A stretch of DNA of 64,000 nucleotides. Source: Steroidobacteraceae bacterium (GTDB lineage Bacteria > Pseudomonadota > Gammaproteobacteria > Steroidobacterales > Steroidobacteraceae). The stretch is from positions 1,550,001 through 1,614,000 of the forward strand of contig JAWLAG010000001.1 of the NCBI GenBank assembly GCA_041395505.1. The letters are read 5' to 3'. Shown piece by piece: positions 39,001 through 51,178 of this stretch. The notes under the pieces are model-generated. The model was not told where the DNA came from, made no database searches, and saw only the letters and a list, made by a program, of their open reading frames with translations. Within the stretch, counting starts at the first letter, position 1. Each line of letters opens with the position of its first letter. The position numbers and the translations under genes were made by a program.

Positions 39001-39568
39001 AGCCGATCGCCCGGCGCAAGGCACGGCTTTCGGATTTGCGAGCCGGCAGGTCAAACTGGCCGGGCTGTTGTCCGAGCTTCGCCGCCGCGGCAATCGGGTA
39101 ACCGCGGTGCTGGATGACAATACCGGGCAACTCGAAGTGACCTTTTTTGAAGATACGCTGCGCGACTGCCGGGACATACTCGTCAAGGATGCGCTGGTGC
39201 TGATCGACGGCGGGCTGCGATTCGATGAATTCATCGACGGCTGGCGGCTCGCGGCGCGCGCGATCACGCCGCTCGCGCGCATCCGTGAGCAAAATGCCAG
39301 GCGTCTGCACCTGCAATGGCGAGGCGACCTCGGCGCATCGGGTGTGCAGGCACTGCACGAGCTTCTGGCTCGTTATCGCCCCGGGGATTGCCAGGTCACC
39401 ATCAGCTATCTCGGAGCGAGCGGTGGCGTGGACGCCGTGCTCGGTCGCGAGTGGGGCGTTCGCCCCGTGCCCGAGCTGTTCTTCGAAATAGAGACTTTGT
39501 GCGGCTCGGATGCCGTCCGCGTCTACTACAGTGCGCCGGCGGGCGCCGACAGCAGCGCGATAGCCTAG
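36077..39568 (+). CDS. dnaE: DNA polymerase III alpha subunit
   Basis: At 1163 residues this is a standard DnaE1. The N-terminal PHP domain begins [11 protein letters not shown]; the palm carries the catalytic aspartates of [14 protein letters not shown] and of [23 protein letters not shown] is also present. A helix-hairpin-helix stretch ([17 protein letters not shown]) and a C-terminal OB fold (around [17 protein letters not shown]) follow. It is the replicative polymerase core. The E. coli order rnhB-dnaE-accA is conserved. Confidence 0.97.
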   Translation: MTAPFVHLRLHTEFSLVDSVVRIEPLMRRAAELGMPAVALTDASNLFGLVKFYRCALKAGIKPIIGVDVDLMPDGDRAQHPRITLLCQNLAGYRNLTRLLSRAYLERSDRALPLLDAKWLDESTCKGLIALSGAGAGDIGIALLRGRPDLAERRLARWRSLFGDRFYIELQRLGRDSDEAYINAVLPLATKLEVPVVATNDVRFLSGADFESHEARVCIHDGTLLADTGRPRRYTANQYLRSAEEMCELFADIPSAITNSLCIAERCSVAMSLGDMQLPDYPVPEEMPAADYLAQRARDGLAVHGLGADERYVSRLASELQVINAMGFAGYFLIVADFIAWARTNAVPVGPGRGSGAGSLAAYCLGITDIDPIRYDLLFERFLNPERISMPDFDIDFCMEGRDSVIDYVAGKYGRDRVSQIITYGTMAAKAVVRDCGRVLGMSYGHVDRIAKLVPFELGITLDDALEKEPELKRLYAGDDEVRGLIDLARSLEGLTRNAGTHAGGVVIAPSLLTDFAPLYREDGSTSVVTQFDKDDVEAVGLVKFDFLGLRTLTVIERALGYINQTRMRGGESPLDIRRIAMDDAATFALLRSCRTTAVFQLESRGMKDLIRRLQPDCFEDVVALVALFRPGPLQSGMVDDFINRKHGRNDGPIDYLHPSLKGILSPTYGVILYQEQVMQIAQTLAGYTLGGADLLRRAMGKKKPEEMAKQRSVFIDGAVQRGVPAAKAAHIFDLMEKFAGYGFNKSHSAAYAMLSYQTAYLKAHYPAEYMAAVLSTDMDHTDKIVTFKADCDLLGLRVLGPDVNESVFEFLVSSPGQIRYGLGAIKGVGRGAVEALLEERARNGPFRTLEELCRRLDMNRVNRRVLEALIKSGSLDSINPNRAALSDALGSALQLGEQVNSARRAGQVDLFGLPRASPMGQAANSSAAMTAEWPAAKRLAAERETLGLFLTGHPILQYDKELTWVVTGRIGDVAADRPAQGTAFGFASRQVKLAGLLSELRRRGNRVTAVLDDNTGQLEVTFFEDTLRDCRDILVKDALVLIDGGLRFDEFIDGWRLAARAITPLARIREQNARRLHLQWRGDLGASGVQALHELLARYRPGDCQVTISYLGASGGVDAVLGREWGVRPVPELFFEIETLCGSDAVRVYYSAPAGADSSAIA

Positions 39569-39701
39569 CGCGCAAATCGTTTCAATCACGATCCCGGAAG
39601 GCAGCGCATGGCCGCGCCCGGGCCGCGTGGGTCCGCCCCGGACTTGCCAGCGTGGCAGGCGGTCCGTAACCTCGCGCAAGCGCACCAGTAGCCGGAACCC
39701 C
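39569..39701 (+). other. Gap between dnaE and accA with small hairpins
   Basis: No gene is seen. Two short inverted repeats lie in tandem: GTCCG-CCC-CGGAC and TGCCA-GCG-TGGCA at about 39630-39657. No clear promoter or T-run was found, so they may act only in mRNA stability. Confidence 0.3.
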
Positions 39702-40667
39702 ATGGCAGTCAGCTTTCTCGATTTTGAACAACCGATCGCCGAACTCGAAGCCAAGATCGAGGAGTTGCGACACGTTGCTGCCGATGGCGAGGTGGTCGTC
39801 GACGAGGAAATTGCCCGCCTGCGCAACAAGAGCGAGCAGCTGACGCGGCAGATATTTGCATCGCTCACCCCGTGGCAGATCACCCAGCTCGCGCGGCACC
39901 CGCAGCGGCCGTATGCGCTCGATTACATTGCGCGGGCGTTCACCGATTTCCACGAACTGCATGGCGATCGCATGTATGGCGATGATCTTGCGATCGTGGG
40001 CGGGCTCGCGCGCATCGATGGCACGGCTGTCGTGGTGATTGGCCACCAGAAGGGGCGCGACACCAAGGAGCGGGTGCGGCGCAACTACGGCATGCCCAAG
40101 CCCGAAGGCTATCGCAAGGCGCTGCGGCTGATGCGCACGGCCGAGCGCTTCGGACTGCCGATCGTCACCATGATCGATACGCCGGGCGCCTATCCTGGTG
40201 TTGGCTCGGAGGAGCGCGGTCAGAGCGAGGCCATTGCGCGCAACCTGTTCGAAATGGCGCTGTTGCGTGTGCCCATCGTGAGCGTCGTGATCGGCGAGGG
40301 CGGATCAGGCGGTGCCTTGGCGATCGGCGTCTGTGACCGGCTGCTGATGCTGCAATACAGCACCTATTCAGTCATTTCGCCGGAAGGCTGCGCGTCGATC
40401 CTGTGGAAGAGCGCCGACAAGAAGGAGACCGCCGCGGAAGCGATGGGATTGACTGCCGAGCGGCTGGCGCAGCTGAAGCTGGTCGATGAGATCGTGCCGG
40501 AGCCGCTCGGCGGTGCACACCGCGATGTCGATGCCATTGCGCGGGGCCTGGGAGCTGCACTCGGCCGCCATCTGGCCGAATTGCTGGCGATCGATGCGCA
40601 GCAGTTGCGCGATGCACGCAGCGCCAAGATTGCCGGCTTCGGTGTCTTCGAGGAAACCGTTGCCTAA
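39702..40667 (+). CDS. accA: Acetyl-CoA carboxylase carboxyltransferase subunit alpha
   Basis: The 321-residue protein starts at ATG 39702 with [16 protein letters not shown], the canonical beginning. The carboxyltransferase blocks [21 protein letters not shown] and [13 protein letters not shown] are complete. With AccD it transfers the carboxyl group from biotin to acetyl-CoA in the first step of fatty acid synthesis. It overlaps tilS by 8 bases. Confidence 0.97.
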   Translation: MAVSFLDFEQPIAELEAKIEELRHVAADGEVVVDEEIARLRNKSEQLTRQIFASLTPWQITQLARHPQRPYALDYIARAFTDFHELHGDRMYGDDLAIVGGLARIDGTAVVVIGHQKGRDTKERVRRNYGMPKPEGYRKALRLMRTAERFGLPIVTMIDTPGAYPGVGSEERGQSEAIARNLFEMALLRVPIVSVVIGEGGSGGALAIGVCDRLLMLQYSTYSVISPEGCASILWKSADKKETAAEAMGLTAERLAQLKLVDEIVPEPLGGAHRDVDAIARGLGAALGRHLAELLAIDAQQLRDARSAKIAGFGVFEETVA

Positions 40668-42012
40668 GGGCGCTGCGCCCGAGTTCACAGCGGCTGCATT
40701 GGCTGCGCAATTGCAGACACTGCTAGGGTCCGCGTTGCCGTGCTGCATCGCCCTGAGTGGCGGCCTTGATTCGACCGTGCTGCTGCATGCGCTTGCCAGT
40801 CTGCCCGCCTGGCGCAAGCGACTTCGGGCCGTGCATGTCCATCACGGTTTGCATCACGAGGCTGATGACTGGGTGCACCATTGCAGGCGGTTGTGCCGCG
40901 ACCTGGGTGTAGGACTGGTGGTGCGCAGGGTGGCGGTGACGCTTGCCGCCGGGGTTTCCGTCGAGGCCGAGGCCCGCCGCGCCCGGTACCAGGCGCTCAA
41001 GCGCTGCGTGCGCAAGGATGAGGTGCTGCTTACGGCGCATCACGGCACGGACAATGTCGAAACGATGCTGTTGATGCTGGTGCGCGGAGCGGGCGTTGCC
41101 GGACTCGGCGGTATTGCTGCGCTCAGCGAGCGCGATGGCATGTCATTGGTTCGACCGCTGCTGCCCTGGTCGAGGCGCCAGCTCCTTGGTTATGCGGAGC
41201 GCCACGCGCTCACCTGGGTGGACGACCCCAGCAACCTTGATCTGCGCCTCGAGCGCAATTACCTGCGCCACAAGCTGCTGCCGGCGTTCTGCGAGCGCTG
41301 GCCGGATCTCGAGCAACGCGCCGCGCATGGCGCGGCCCTGCTCAGGGAGGCTGCACAACTCAACGCACAATTGGCGGCGGCGGATTTGGCCTGGTGTGGT
41401 GATGGCGAACAACTTGCGCTCGACGCCCTCGGCCGGCTGCCGCTGGTTCGGCAACGCAACCTGGTGCGCTACTGGCTGCAATTGCATTCGCTGTCGCCGC
41501 CTGACCGCAACAGCCTGCACCGCATCGTGAGCGAGTTGCCGCGCGCCCGCATCGACGCGCAGCCCTGGCTCCGTTGGCCGGGCGGTGAGGTGCGTCGATT
41601 CGGCAATCGCCTATTTGCACTGCAGCCGGGTGCGCTGTCGCCCGCGACGCGGACCTGGGACTGGGCCCGATCGAGCCAGTGCGAGCTAGGACCTGGGCTC
41701 GGGCGGTTGCGACTCGATCGCTCGGCGCACGGCAAGCTGGCGCTCGGGCGGCTGGATCGGCCGATCACGGTGCGCTATCGGCAGGGCGGCGAGCGCATGC
41801 GGCCAGAGCCGGGCTCGGCCCACAGGGATTTGAAGGACCTCTTGCGCGAAAGCGGCGTTCTGCCGTGGATGCGCGGCGCCATTCCACTGCTCTATTGCGG
41901 CGATATTCTGGTTGCGGTGGGCGATTTGTGGGTCGATGCTGCGTTTCATGCGACGCGGCGCCACCAGAAACGCGCCAATGTCAAATGGCTCGGACGGCCG
42001 ACAATTATTTGA
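40660..42012 (+). CDS. tilS: tRNA(Ile)-lysidine synthase TilS
   Basis: I choose TTG 40660, which lies inside the accA stop region with GAGGAAA at 40650-40656; the product is then 450 residues. The PP-loop motif [13 protein letters not shown] is near residue 30, [19 protein letters not shown] follows, and the C-terminal substrate domain has GGERMRP and KDLLRESGV. TilS makes lysidine at the wobble position of the AUA-decoding isoleucine tRNA. The longer frame from 40486 would overlap accA heavily and is unlikely. Confidence 0.92.
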   Translation: MPKGAAPEFTAAALAAQLQTLLGSALPCCIALSGGLDSTVLLHALASLPAWRKRLRAVHVHHGLHHEADDWVHHCRRLCRDLGVGLVVRRVAVTLAAGVSVEAEARRARYQALKRCVRKDEVLLTAHHGTDNVETMLLMLVRGAGVAGLGGIAALSERDGMSLVRPLLPWSRRQLLGYAERHALTWVDDPSNLDLRLERNYLRHKLLPAFCERWPDLEQRAAHGAALLREAAQLNAQLAAADLAWCGDGEQLALDALGRLPLVRQRNLVRYWLQLHSLSPPDRNSLHRIVSELPRARIDAQPWLRWPGGEVRRFGNRLFALQPGALSPATRTWDWARSSQCELGPGLGRLRLDRSAHGKLALGRLDRPITVRYRQGGERMRPEPGSAHRDLKDLLRESGVLPWMRGAIPLLYCGDILVAVGDLWVDAAFHATRRHQKRANVKWLGRPTII

Positions 42013-42037
42013 GCGCCGCGCCCTGATTTGGTAGTCT
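42009..42037 (+). promoter_or_regulatory. Candidate promoter of the pyrG operon
   Basis: TTGAGC (42009-42014) and TAGTCT (42032-42037) are 17 bases apart, and TGG precedes the minus-10, giving an extended form. Both hexamers are only partial matches. Transcription would start about 65 bases before pyrG. Downstream, ATTCCCGTC (42040-42048) and GACGGGAT (42095-42102) can pair in the leader. Confidence 0.4.
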
Positions 42038-42039
42038 GA

Positions 42040-45862
<3,823 letters not shown>

Positions 45863-45882
45863 CTCTGGTACGCTCGCCGCCC

Positions 45883-46203
45883 ATGAAGTGGTTCGCCGTT
45901 GCGCTGTTGGCCATCACCCTGCTGTTGCAGCTGGGTTTGTGGGTCTCGGACAACGGCGTGCGCGAGATCTATCGCCTTGAAGCCGCGGTTGCCGACCAGG
46001 CTCTGCAGAACGCGACGATGCGCCAGCGCAATCAGCTGCTGGCCGCGGAAGTCGCCGACCTCAAGAAGGGGACCGCGGCGCTCGAGGAGCGCGCACGCAG
46101 CGAGCTCGGCATGATTGCCGCTCGCGAGTCCTTCTTCCAGGTCGTTCCGGGGCGCGCCCCGCCCGCCTATGCGACTGCCCAGAACGGGACAACCTCCCGC
46201 TAG
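45883..46203 (+). CDS. ftsB: Cell division protein FtsB
   Basis: This 106-residue protein has a single N-terminal membrane helix (about 3-22) followed by a periplasmic coiled coil (about 28-72), the FtsB/DivIC architecture. FtsB links FtsL and FtsQ in the divisome. It sits between eno and the isp gene exactly as in E. coli, 20 bases after eno. Confidence 0.92.
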   Translation: MKWFAVALLAITLLLQLGLWVSDNGVREIYRLEAAVADQALQNATMRQRNQLLAAEVADLKKGTAALEERARSELGMIAARESFFQVVPGRAPPAYATAQNGTTSR

Positions 46204-46239
46204 TCGCTCGCCGGCCGGCCGCGCGCTCCAGAGGCAACG

Positions 46240-47442
46240 ATGCGTTACTGGCTGATTCTCGCCGCAGGCGGTCGCGGGCGGCGCCTTCGCGATGATCTGC
46301 CCAAGCAGCACGTCAGGATCGCTGGCAAGACGCTGCTGGAGCATGCCCTGGAGCCGTTCCTTGCCGATTCGTCGTGCCGTGGCATCGTCCTGGTCTCGGC
46401 AGCCGACGATGCGCGCTCGCGCGACGTGGCGGAGCAGGCGCGCCATCGCATGGCGAACAAGGCGGGTGCGATCTGGTGCGCGAGCGCGGGCGAGGAGCGC
46501 TGTCACTCCGTGCAAAACGGTCTGGCGTACCTGCGGGAGAGGGTCGCTCCCGATGATTGGGTGCTGGTCCACGACGCGGCGCGCCCATGTCTCGATGCCG
46601 CGGATCTCGGCCGGCTGCTACGCGAGTGCGCCGACCATCCGGTGGGTGGCTTGCTCGCCTGCCCGGTCGTCGACACACTCAAGCTCGCCCAGGAGGGCGA
46701 CTGCAGCGGCACGGCGGATCGCAATGAGCTGTGGCGCGCGCAGACACCGCAGATGTTTCGTTTCGCTGCTCTCGAGGCGGCGCTCGAGCAGGCCATCGAC
46801 CAGGCCAGGCTCCCCACTGATGAGTCGCAGGCGATCGAATGGCAAGGCGGTCGACCGCGAATCGTGGCGGGATCGACGTACAACCTCAAAGTGACGACCA
46901 AAGAGGATCTTCTTCTGGCGGAGGCAATCTTGCAGCAACGTAACACCAGCGCTGGACCGGCGCTGCGTATCGGGCAGGGCTTCGATGTGCACGCTTTCGG
47001 GCCAGGCGATTCGGTGCCACTCGGCGGCGTGCGATTCGCGAATTCGCGAGGCGTGGTCGCGCACTCCGATGGCGATGTCCTGATACATGCGCTGGTCGAT
47101 GCATTGCTCGGTGCAGCCGGCCTCGGCGATATCGGAGTGTGGTTCCCGCCGGATGACCCCGCGTGGCGCAATGCACCCAGCGAGCGCTTCCTTTCTCAGG
47201 CCGTGGCCATGCTGGCCGAGCGCGGCTACCGAATCCGGAACGTGGATGCGACCATCATCTGCGAGCACCCGCGAATCGGTGAGAAACGCGGCGCAATTCG
47301 CGACTCGTTGGCACGGGCGCTTGCATTGCCAGCGAGCCAAATCAACATCAAGGCCACGACGACTGAAAGGCTTGGTTTTCTCGGCAGGGGCGAGGGCATC
47401 GCCGCGCAGGTGGTCGCGTTGATAGAGGCCTGCGAGCCCTGA
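46240..47442 (+). CDS. ispDF: Bifunctional IspD/IspF (MEP pathway fusion)
   Basis: One 400-residue frame carries both enzymes. Residues 1-232 are IspD (2-C-methylerythritol 4-phosphate cytidylyltransferase): LAAGGRGRRL, PKQH and the catalytic HDAARP at 111-116. After a linker of about nine residues, residues 242-400 are IspF (cyclodiphosphate synthase): metal ligands D249 and H251 in GFDVHAF and H283 in DVLIHALVDAL, plus TTTERLGFLGRGEGI. In E. coli the two are separate overlapping genes at this same place, so this looks like a local fusion. Fused IspDF is best known in alpha- and epsilonproteobacteria. Confidence 0.96.
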   Translation: MRYWLILAAGGRGRRLRDDLPKQHVRIAGKTLLEHALEPFLADSSCRGIVLVSAADDARSRDVAEQARHRMANKAGAIWCASAGEERCHSVQNGLAYLRERVAPDDWVLVHDAARPCLDAADLGRLLRECADHPVGGLLACPVVDTLKLAQEGDCSGTADRNELWRAQTPQMFRFAALEAALEQAIDQARLPTDESQAIEWQGGRPRIVAGSTYNLKVTTKEDLLLAEAILQQRNTSAGPALRIGQGFDVHAFGPGDSVPLGGVRFANSRGVVAHSDGDVLIHALVDALLGAAGLGDIGVWFPPDDPAWRNAPSERFLSQAVAMLAERGYRIRNVDATIICEHPRIGEKRGAIRDSLARALALPASQINIKATTTERLGFLGRGEGIAAQVVALIEACEP

Positions 47443-47448
47443 GGTGCC

Positions 47449-48021
47449 TCAACCCATGCCGCCCGGTCGGCGCAGCAAGACATACAAGGCACCGCTGCCG
47501 CCGTCGACATGCCGCGCGGAGGTAAACGCGAGCACGCTGTCGAGTCGGCGCAATGTGCTGTTCAACATGGTCTTCAAAACAGGACCACGATGCCCGGAGC
47601 GCAGGCCCTTGCCGTGCACGATACGAACGCAACGCCAGTTCGCGAGCGCTGCGTGCGTCAGGAACTGACGCAGCTGAAGCCGGGCCTGTGCGCCGGTCAG
47701 GCCATGCAGGTCGATTTCCGCGTCCCTGCGGTACTGACCGCGTCTGAGCCGCCGCAGCACGCTGTCCTGGACACCGTCGCGCCGAAAACTGAGCTCGTCC
47801 GCGGCGTAGGTGTCGAGCTGCTCGGCCGAGAGGCTGAGGCTCTCCTCGAGCACGGCCAACTTCTCGGCACGCGCAAACCGCGCGCGCGGCTTCGGTCTGC
47901 GCTGCGAGGACTGCGAGCGGGCAGTGCTACGCAGCGGTTTGACCCCGCGCATGGCGTCGCGAAAGATCTGCGCCTCATCATTGTCCGCCGGGTTTTTCAA
48001 GCTATCGGCCTCCGCAGTCAT
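47449..48021 (-). CDS. smrA: Smr-domain protein, SmrA-like nuclease
   Basis: From the start at 48021 the protein has 190 residues. The N-terminus IFRDAMRGVKPL resembles E. coli SmrA; the C-terminal Smr domain has the DLHG of EIDLHGLTGAQARLQL (about 97-112) and RIVHGKGLRSG (about 128-138). Smr domains are RNA or DNA endonucleases; the substrate here is unknown. The gene converges on ispDF with a six-base gap and diverges from surE. The longer frame starting at 48201 would overlap surE. Confidence 0.85.
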   Translation of the reverse strand: MTAEADSLKNPADNDEAQIFRDAMRGVKPLRSTARSQSSQRRPKPRARFARAEKLAVLEESLSLSAEQLDTYAADELSFRRDGVQDSVLRRLRRGQYRRDAEIDLHGLTGAQARLQLRQFLTHAALANWRCVRIVHGKGLRSGHRGPVLKTMLNSTLRRLDSVLAFTSARHVDGGSGALYVLLRRPGGMG

Positions 48022-48073
48022 TGAGTATATTGTCGCGCCGGCGGTAGGGAGTGGGCGCGGCCCGCAAAAAATA
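48022..48073. promoter_or_regulatory. Divergent start region of smrA and surE
   Basis: An AT-rich AGTATATT at 48025-48032 lies only four bases before the smrA ATG and reads AATATACT on the minus strand, so either strand has a minus-10-like hexamer. If used on the minus strand, smrA mRNA would be almost leaderless. No matching minus-35 is clear on either side. Confidence 0.3.
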
Positions 48074-48835
48074 GTGAAAATTCTTGTCAGTAACGACGAT
48101 GGGTACCGCGCGAGCGGCATCAGGGCGCTTGCGAAGGCACTGTCTGCGCTCGGCGAAGTCACGGTCGTGGCGCCGGATCGCAACAAAAGCGGTGCCAGCA
48201 ATTCACTTACGCTCGACGTGCCTTTGCGGGTCGCGCAGGCTGAACCAGGCGTTTATTTCGTGAACGGCACGCCGACGGACTGTGTCCATATCGCGATATC
48301 CGGTTACTTCGACTTCGACCACGACATGGTTGTATCGGGCGTCAACGACGGCGCCAATCTCGGTGATGACGTGCTTTACTCGGGCACGGTCGCGGCAGCC
48401 ATCGAGGGGCGGTTCCTTGGTCTTCCTACGATGGCCGTGTCGCTGGTGACCCAGCGCCGCGGCATCGGCGCGCGCAATTTTGACGTCGCGGCGAGGATCG
48501 CGGCGCAGCTGGTCGAGCGCCTGCTGGCGCAACCGCTCGACCGCGCGACCATTCTGAATGTGAACATTCCCGATGTGTCCTGGGAGGAGCTGCGTGGCAT
48601 CAAGGCGACGCGTCTCGGTTTTCGCCATCGCTCGAAAGGCATACAGCCCGCCGCAGACCCCTATGGCCGACGCGTCTTCTGGGTGGGGCCCGCGGGTGAT
48701 GGCCAGGATGCCGGGCCGGGCACGGATTTCGACGCAGTGGCGAACGGCTTCGTGTCGGTCACTCCGCTGCAGATCGATCTCACGCGCCATGCTGCGGTCG
48801 AGGGGCTGGCGCAATGGCTGCCCGAGCACCTGTGA
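48074..48835 (+). CDS. surE: 5'/3'-nucleotidase SurE
   Basis: GTG 48074 gives a 253-residue protein that begins [15 protein letters not shown], the canonical metal-binding N-terminus (D8, D9). [11 protein letters not shown] and [21 protein letters not shown] complete the active site. SurE dephosphorylates nucleotides and is linked to stationary-phase survival. It precedes pcm and overlaps it by 4 bases (GTGA). Confidence 0.94.
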   Translation: MKILVSNDDGYRASGIRALAKALSALGEVTVVAPDRNKSGASNSLTLDVPLRVAQAEPGVYFVNGTPTDCVHIAISGYFDFDHDMVVSGVNDGANLGDDVLYSGTVAAAIEGRFLGLPTMAVSLVTQRRGIGARNFDVAARIAAQLVERLLAQPLDRATILNVNIPDVSWEELRGIKATRLGFRHRSKGIQPAADPYGRRVFWVGPAGDGQDAGPGTDFDAVANGFVSVTPLQIDLTRHAAVEGLAQWLPEHL

Positions 48836-49494
48836 ACGAGCTGCGCTACAGCGGCATCGGCATGACTTCGGCCCGCACGCGCGACCGGCTGGTGCAACGC
48901 TTGCGCGACAAAGGCATCAAGAACGCGGCCGTGCTGCAGCAGATGCGCAACGTGCCGCGCCACATATTTGTCGACGAAGCGTTGGCGAGCCGGGCATACG
49001 AAGATACGGCCCTACCGATTGGACACGGCCAGACCATCTCGCAGCCCTATATCGTCGCGCGCATGACCGAGGCGCTCATCGAGGGACGCAAACCCGCCAA
49101 TGTTCTTGAGGTCGGCACCGGTTGCGGCTATCAGACTGCGGTCCTCGCGGGGCTCGTCGAACGTGTGGCAACAGTCGAGCGTATCAAGCCGTTGCTCGAT
49201 CGTGCGCGAGCGACACTCAAGGAGCTCGGCGTTCGCAACGTGCGTTTCCGCCATGGGGATGGCACGCGTGGCTGGCGCCAGCACGCGCCCTACGACGCCA
49301 TACTGGTCGCGGCGGCGCCGCTCGCGGTGCCCGAGCCCTTGTTGCAGCAATTGGCCGAAGGCGGCCGGTTGGTCATGCCGGTCGGCGCGGAGGGGGCGCA
49401 GGTCCTGATGCGCTTCGTACGACGGGGCGAGAAAGTCGACAGCCAGGCACTCGGTGGCGTCGCGTTCGTGCCCCTCGTCAAAGGTCTATCGTGA
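48832..49494 (+). CDS. pcm: Protein-L-isoaspartate O-methyltransferase
   Basis: The 220-residue enzyme repairs isoaspartyl damage with S-adenosylmethionine. [27 protein letters not shown] and the SAM-binding [16 protein letters not shown] are all clear. I favour GTG 48832 because it overlaps the surE stop as GTGA; ATG 48814 adds six residues. In many gammaproteobacteria nlpD and rpoS follow pcm; here they do not. Confidence 0.94.
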   Translation: MNELRYSGIGMTSARTRDRLVQRLRDKGIKNAAVLQQMRNVPRHIFVDEALASRAYEDTALPIGHGQTISQPYIVARMTEALIEGRKPANVLEVGTGCGYQTAVLAGLVERVATVERIKPLLDRARATLKELGVRNVRFRHGDGTRGWRQHAPYDAILVAAAPLAVPEPLLQQLAEGGRLVMPVGAEGAQVLMRFVRRGEKVDSQALGGVAFVPLVKGLS

Positions 49495-49816
49495 CAAGAC
49501 GATAACAAAAAGCGCACAACCATTTGATAACTAACCGTATTCTTTTTTCGACTGCGGAGTAGGTAAAACTTGCAAGTGCTGACAGGTCCCGCGTAGTATC
49601 TGTCGCTCGTTAGAGACAGGTTATGTCGCCTGACCGGGAGACGGATTCGCAGAGGGCACAGGGGCGAACGGGGAAGTCGATTTTCCAGAAGAAGAAAAAC
49701 GTAACAAGAACAAGAAAATCCGAGCAATTATTCGAGTCTGTCAGCTTCGAATGATTGGATAGATTTCTCACCCCTGCGCCCTCTGCGAATCCGGCCTCAC
49801 TACTTCGACACCCTAC
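49495..49816. other. Gene-free, A/T-richer stretch after pcm
   Basis: These 322 bases carry no supportable gene. They are visibly richer in A and T than all neighbouring genes, with several A-runs and one T-run (49542-49547). A promoter-like pair TTGCAA (49570-49575) and TAGTAT (49594-49599), 18 bases apart, points to the plus strand. A small hairpin, CTGTC/GACAG (49600-49619), and the long inverted repeat at 49642-49793 follow. Short frames seen here are not convincing as proteins. Confidence 0.6.
49642..49793. repeat. Inverted-repeat element with nested hairpin, possible structured RNA or MITE
   Basis: The left arm at 49642-49664 (CGGATTCGCAGAGGGC, then A, then CAGGGG) pairs with 49771-49793 with a single mismatch, giving a 23-base stem. 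About 106 bases lie between. In that loop CAATTATTCGA (49725-49735) pairs with TCGAATGATTG (49747-49757) over 11 pairs, one of them a wobble. I see no flanking target duplication and no terminal T-run. Confidence 0.65.
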
Positions 49817-50185
49817 TCATTCCGTGAACAACAGCGCGACGACATCGCGCGATTCGGCGGCGAGCACGTTGAATGTCCGGCACGCCGCGGCGGACGGCAT
49901 GGCTTCCGTCGCTGTGCCGCGCGCTTGCATCGATTCGCGAAGAGCGCGCGGCGCGAACTGCTGTCGTGCGCCGCAGCCGAGCAAGAGTATGGACGGCGAT
50001 CGTGGCAGCCAACCACATAGCCACTCGCCGTCAAGATCGGCGAAACGATCAAGCGGAAGGGGCTGCACGCCCCGCGTCGCATCGATTGCGCAGGGCAGGC
50101 GATAGCGCTCGGAGTCGACCACGATTACGCCGTCTTCATAGGCGTTGATGACAACCGGGCCAGCCAGGTCCTGCATGAGCGGCAT
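49817..50185 (-). CDS. Mth938-like domain protein (DUF498 family), function unknown
   Basis: This 122-residue protein resembles the small Mth938-like family that includes the mitochondrial complex I assembly factor NDUFAF3. The pattern LLLGCGARQQFAPRALRESMQARGT-type followed by MPSAAACRTFNVLAAESRDVVALL is diagnostic for me. It probably folds as a single alpha/beta domain in the cytoplasm. The bacterial function is not known. It is divergent from the next gene with a 21-base gap. ATG at 50176 is an alternative start. Confidence 0.8.
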   Translation of the reverse strand: MPLMQDLAGPVVINAYEDGVIVVDSERYRLPCAIDATRGVQPLPLDRFADLDGEWLCGWLPRSPSILLLGCGARQQFAPRALRESMQARGTATEAMPSAAACRTFNVLAAESRDVVALLFTE

Positions 50186-50206
50186 GGTCGGCTACGATAC
50201 GCGAAC

Positions 50207-51178
50207 ATGCGCGAAATTGTCCTGATCGCCGACGACGCCTACCTCGCCGATGACTCACCGCGACGCGACGCGACGCCTGCTGCGCCGACCTTCGCGCAGC
50301 TGGCCGCCCTGCTGCGCTATGCGAGGCGCGTGCCGGGACAAGTGGACTGGCTCGAGCTGCTTGCCGATGAGTTGGGCCTGGCGAGCCCGGTGAGCGATGC
50401 GGACCTCGCGCTTCGCGCCGTCGGTGCCGTAGCCGCCGAACCGCAAGCCCGGGCTTTGCGAGCTTTTGCAGTACGTCTCGAGGCCGGCCTGACCCAGGTG
50501 CGATTGGCGGCCGACGGTCTCATCGACATGACGCCCGAGGCCGCGGCGCAACTCAGTCGCGCGTTCAATACGGAATTCGTTCGTTCGCCCGAACCGTATC
50601 GACTCGAGGCCGCGGACGACGGTAGTTTCATACTGCATGGCGCCTGGCTCGAGGATGTTACGACGGTCGACCCGCGGCGATTACTCGGCGGCACGATTAC
50701 GGAAGGACTGCCATCGGGTGAGCGCGTTGCGCCGCTGCGCAAGCTCTGGAGCGAAATCGAGTTATGGCTGGCGCAGAATCGATCGCGCTGGTCACACTGG
50801 CGCGAGGTCCCGAATGCGCTGTGGCTTTGCGGCGCCGCTCGGCGAGTGGCGAGACCGGCACGCCGCGCCACCGTCGACTGTGCGTTGTTCGCTCGCGATG
50901 TGACCGCGCGCGGGCTCGCCTTGATGGCCGGCGTCAGTGCATATTCGGCTTGCAGCGTGCCTGGCAGGTGGCCAAGCTGCGGCCATGTCTACGTGGTCGC
51001 ACCGCTGCAGCAGGTGGTTGGCGAGTGGCTGCCTGTCGTACAGGAGTTGCTCGGCACCCGCCGGCTCGCCCATTGCCGCTTGCACCTCAATGATCGCTCC
51101 TTCGATCTTGGGCCGCGTGATCGCTGGCGGCTGTGGCGGCGGGCGGCGGACTGGCGGTCACTGGTAACCCGGCCGTGA
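50207..51178 (+). CDS. Uncharacterised protein similar to Xanthomonas RpfE
   Basis: The 323-residue protein has no clear catalytic motif that I can name. It has an alanine- and arginine-rich N-terminal half and a conserved-looking NALWLCGAARR (about 204-214) and LMAGVSAYSACSVPG region. Similar proteins next to recJ are often labelled phosphoglycerate mutase or RpfE; I see no mutase active site (no phosphoserine or RHG motif), so that label is not supported. It overlaps recJ by 4 bases. No signal peptide or membrane segment is evident. Confidence 0.6.
   Translation: MREIVLIADDAYLADDSPRRDATPAAPTFAQLAALLRYARRVPGQVDWLELLADELGLASPVSDADLALRAVGAVAAEPQARALRAFAVRLEAGLTQVRLAADGLIDMTPEAAAQLSRAFNTEFVRSPEPYRLEAADDGSFILHGAWLEDVTTVDPRRLLGGTITEGLPSGERVAPLRKLWSEIELWLAQNRSRWSHWREVPNALWLCGAARRVARPARRATVDCALFARDVTARGLALMAGVSAYSACSVPGRWPSCGHVYVVAPLQQVVGEWLPVVQELLGTRRLAHCRLHLNDRSFDLGPRDRWRLWRRAADWRSLVTRP

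Noticed and set aside
46240..47442. IspDF fusion as a sequencing error
   Set aside because: Both halves and the linker are in one frame with no disturbed motif; an error removing a stop while keeping all motifs is possible but less likely.
49290..49727. Minus-strand frame of 145 codons over the pcm end and the non-coding stretch
   Set aside because: Half of it is the shadow of pcm and the rest is A/T-rich sequence without a ribosome-binding site.
49755..50105. Plus-strand frame of 116 codons over the Mth938-like gene
   Set aside because: The minus-strand frame matches a known family while this one has no recognisable features.
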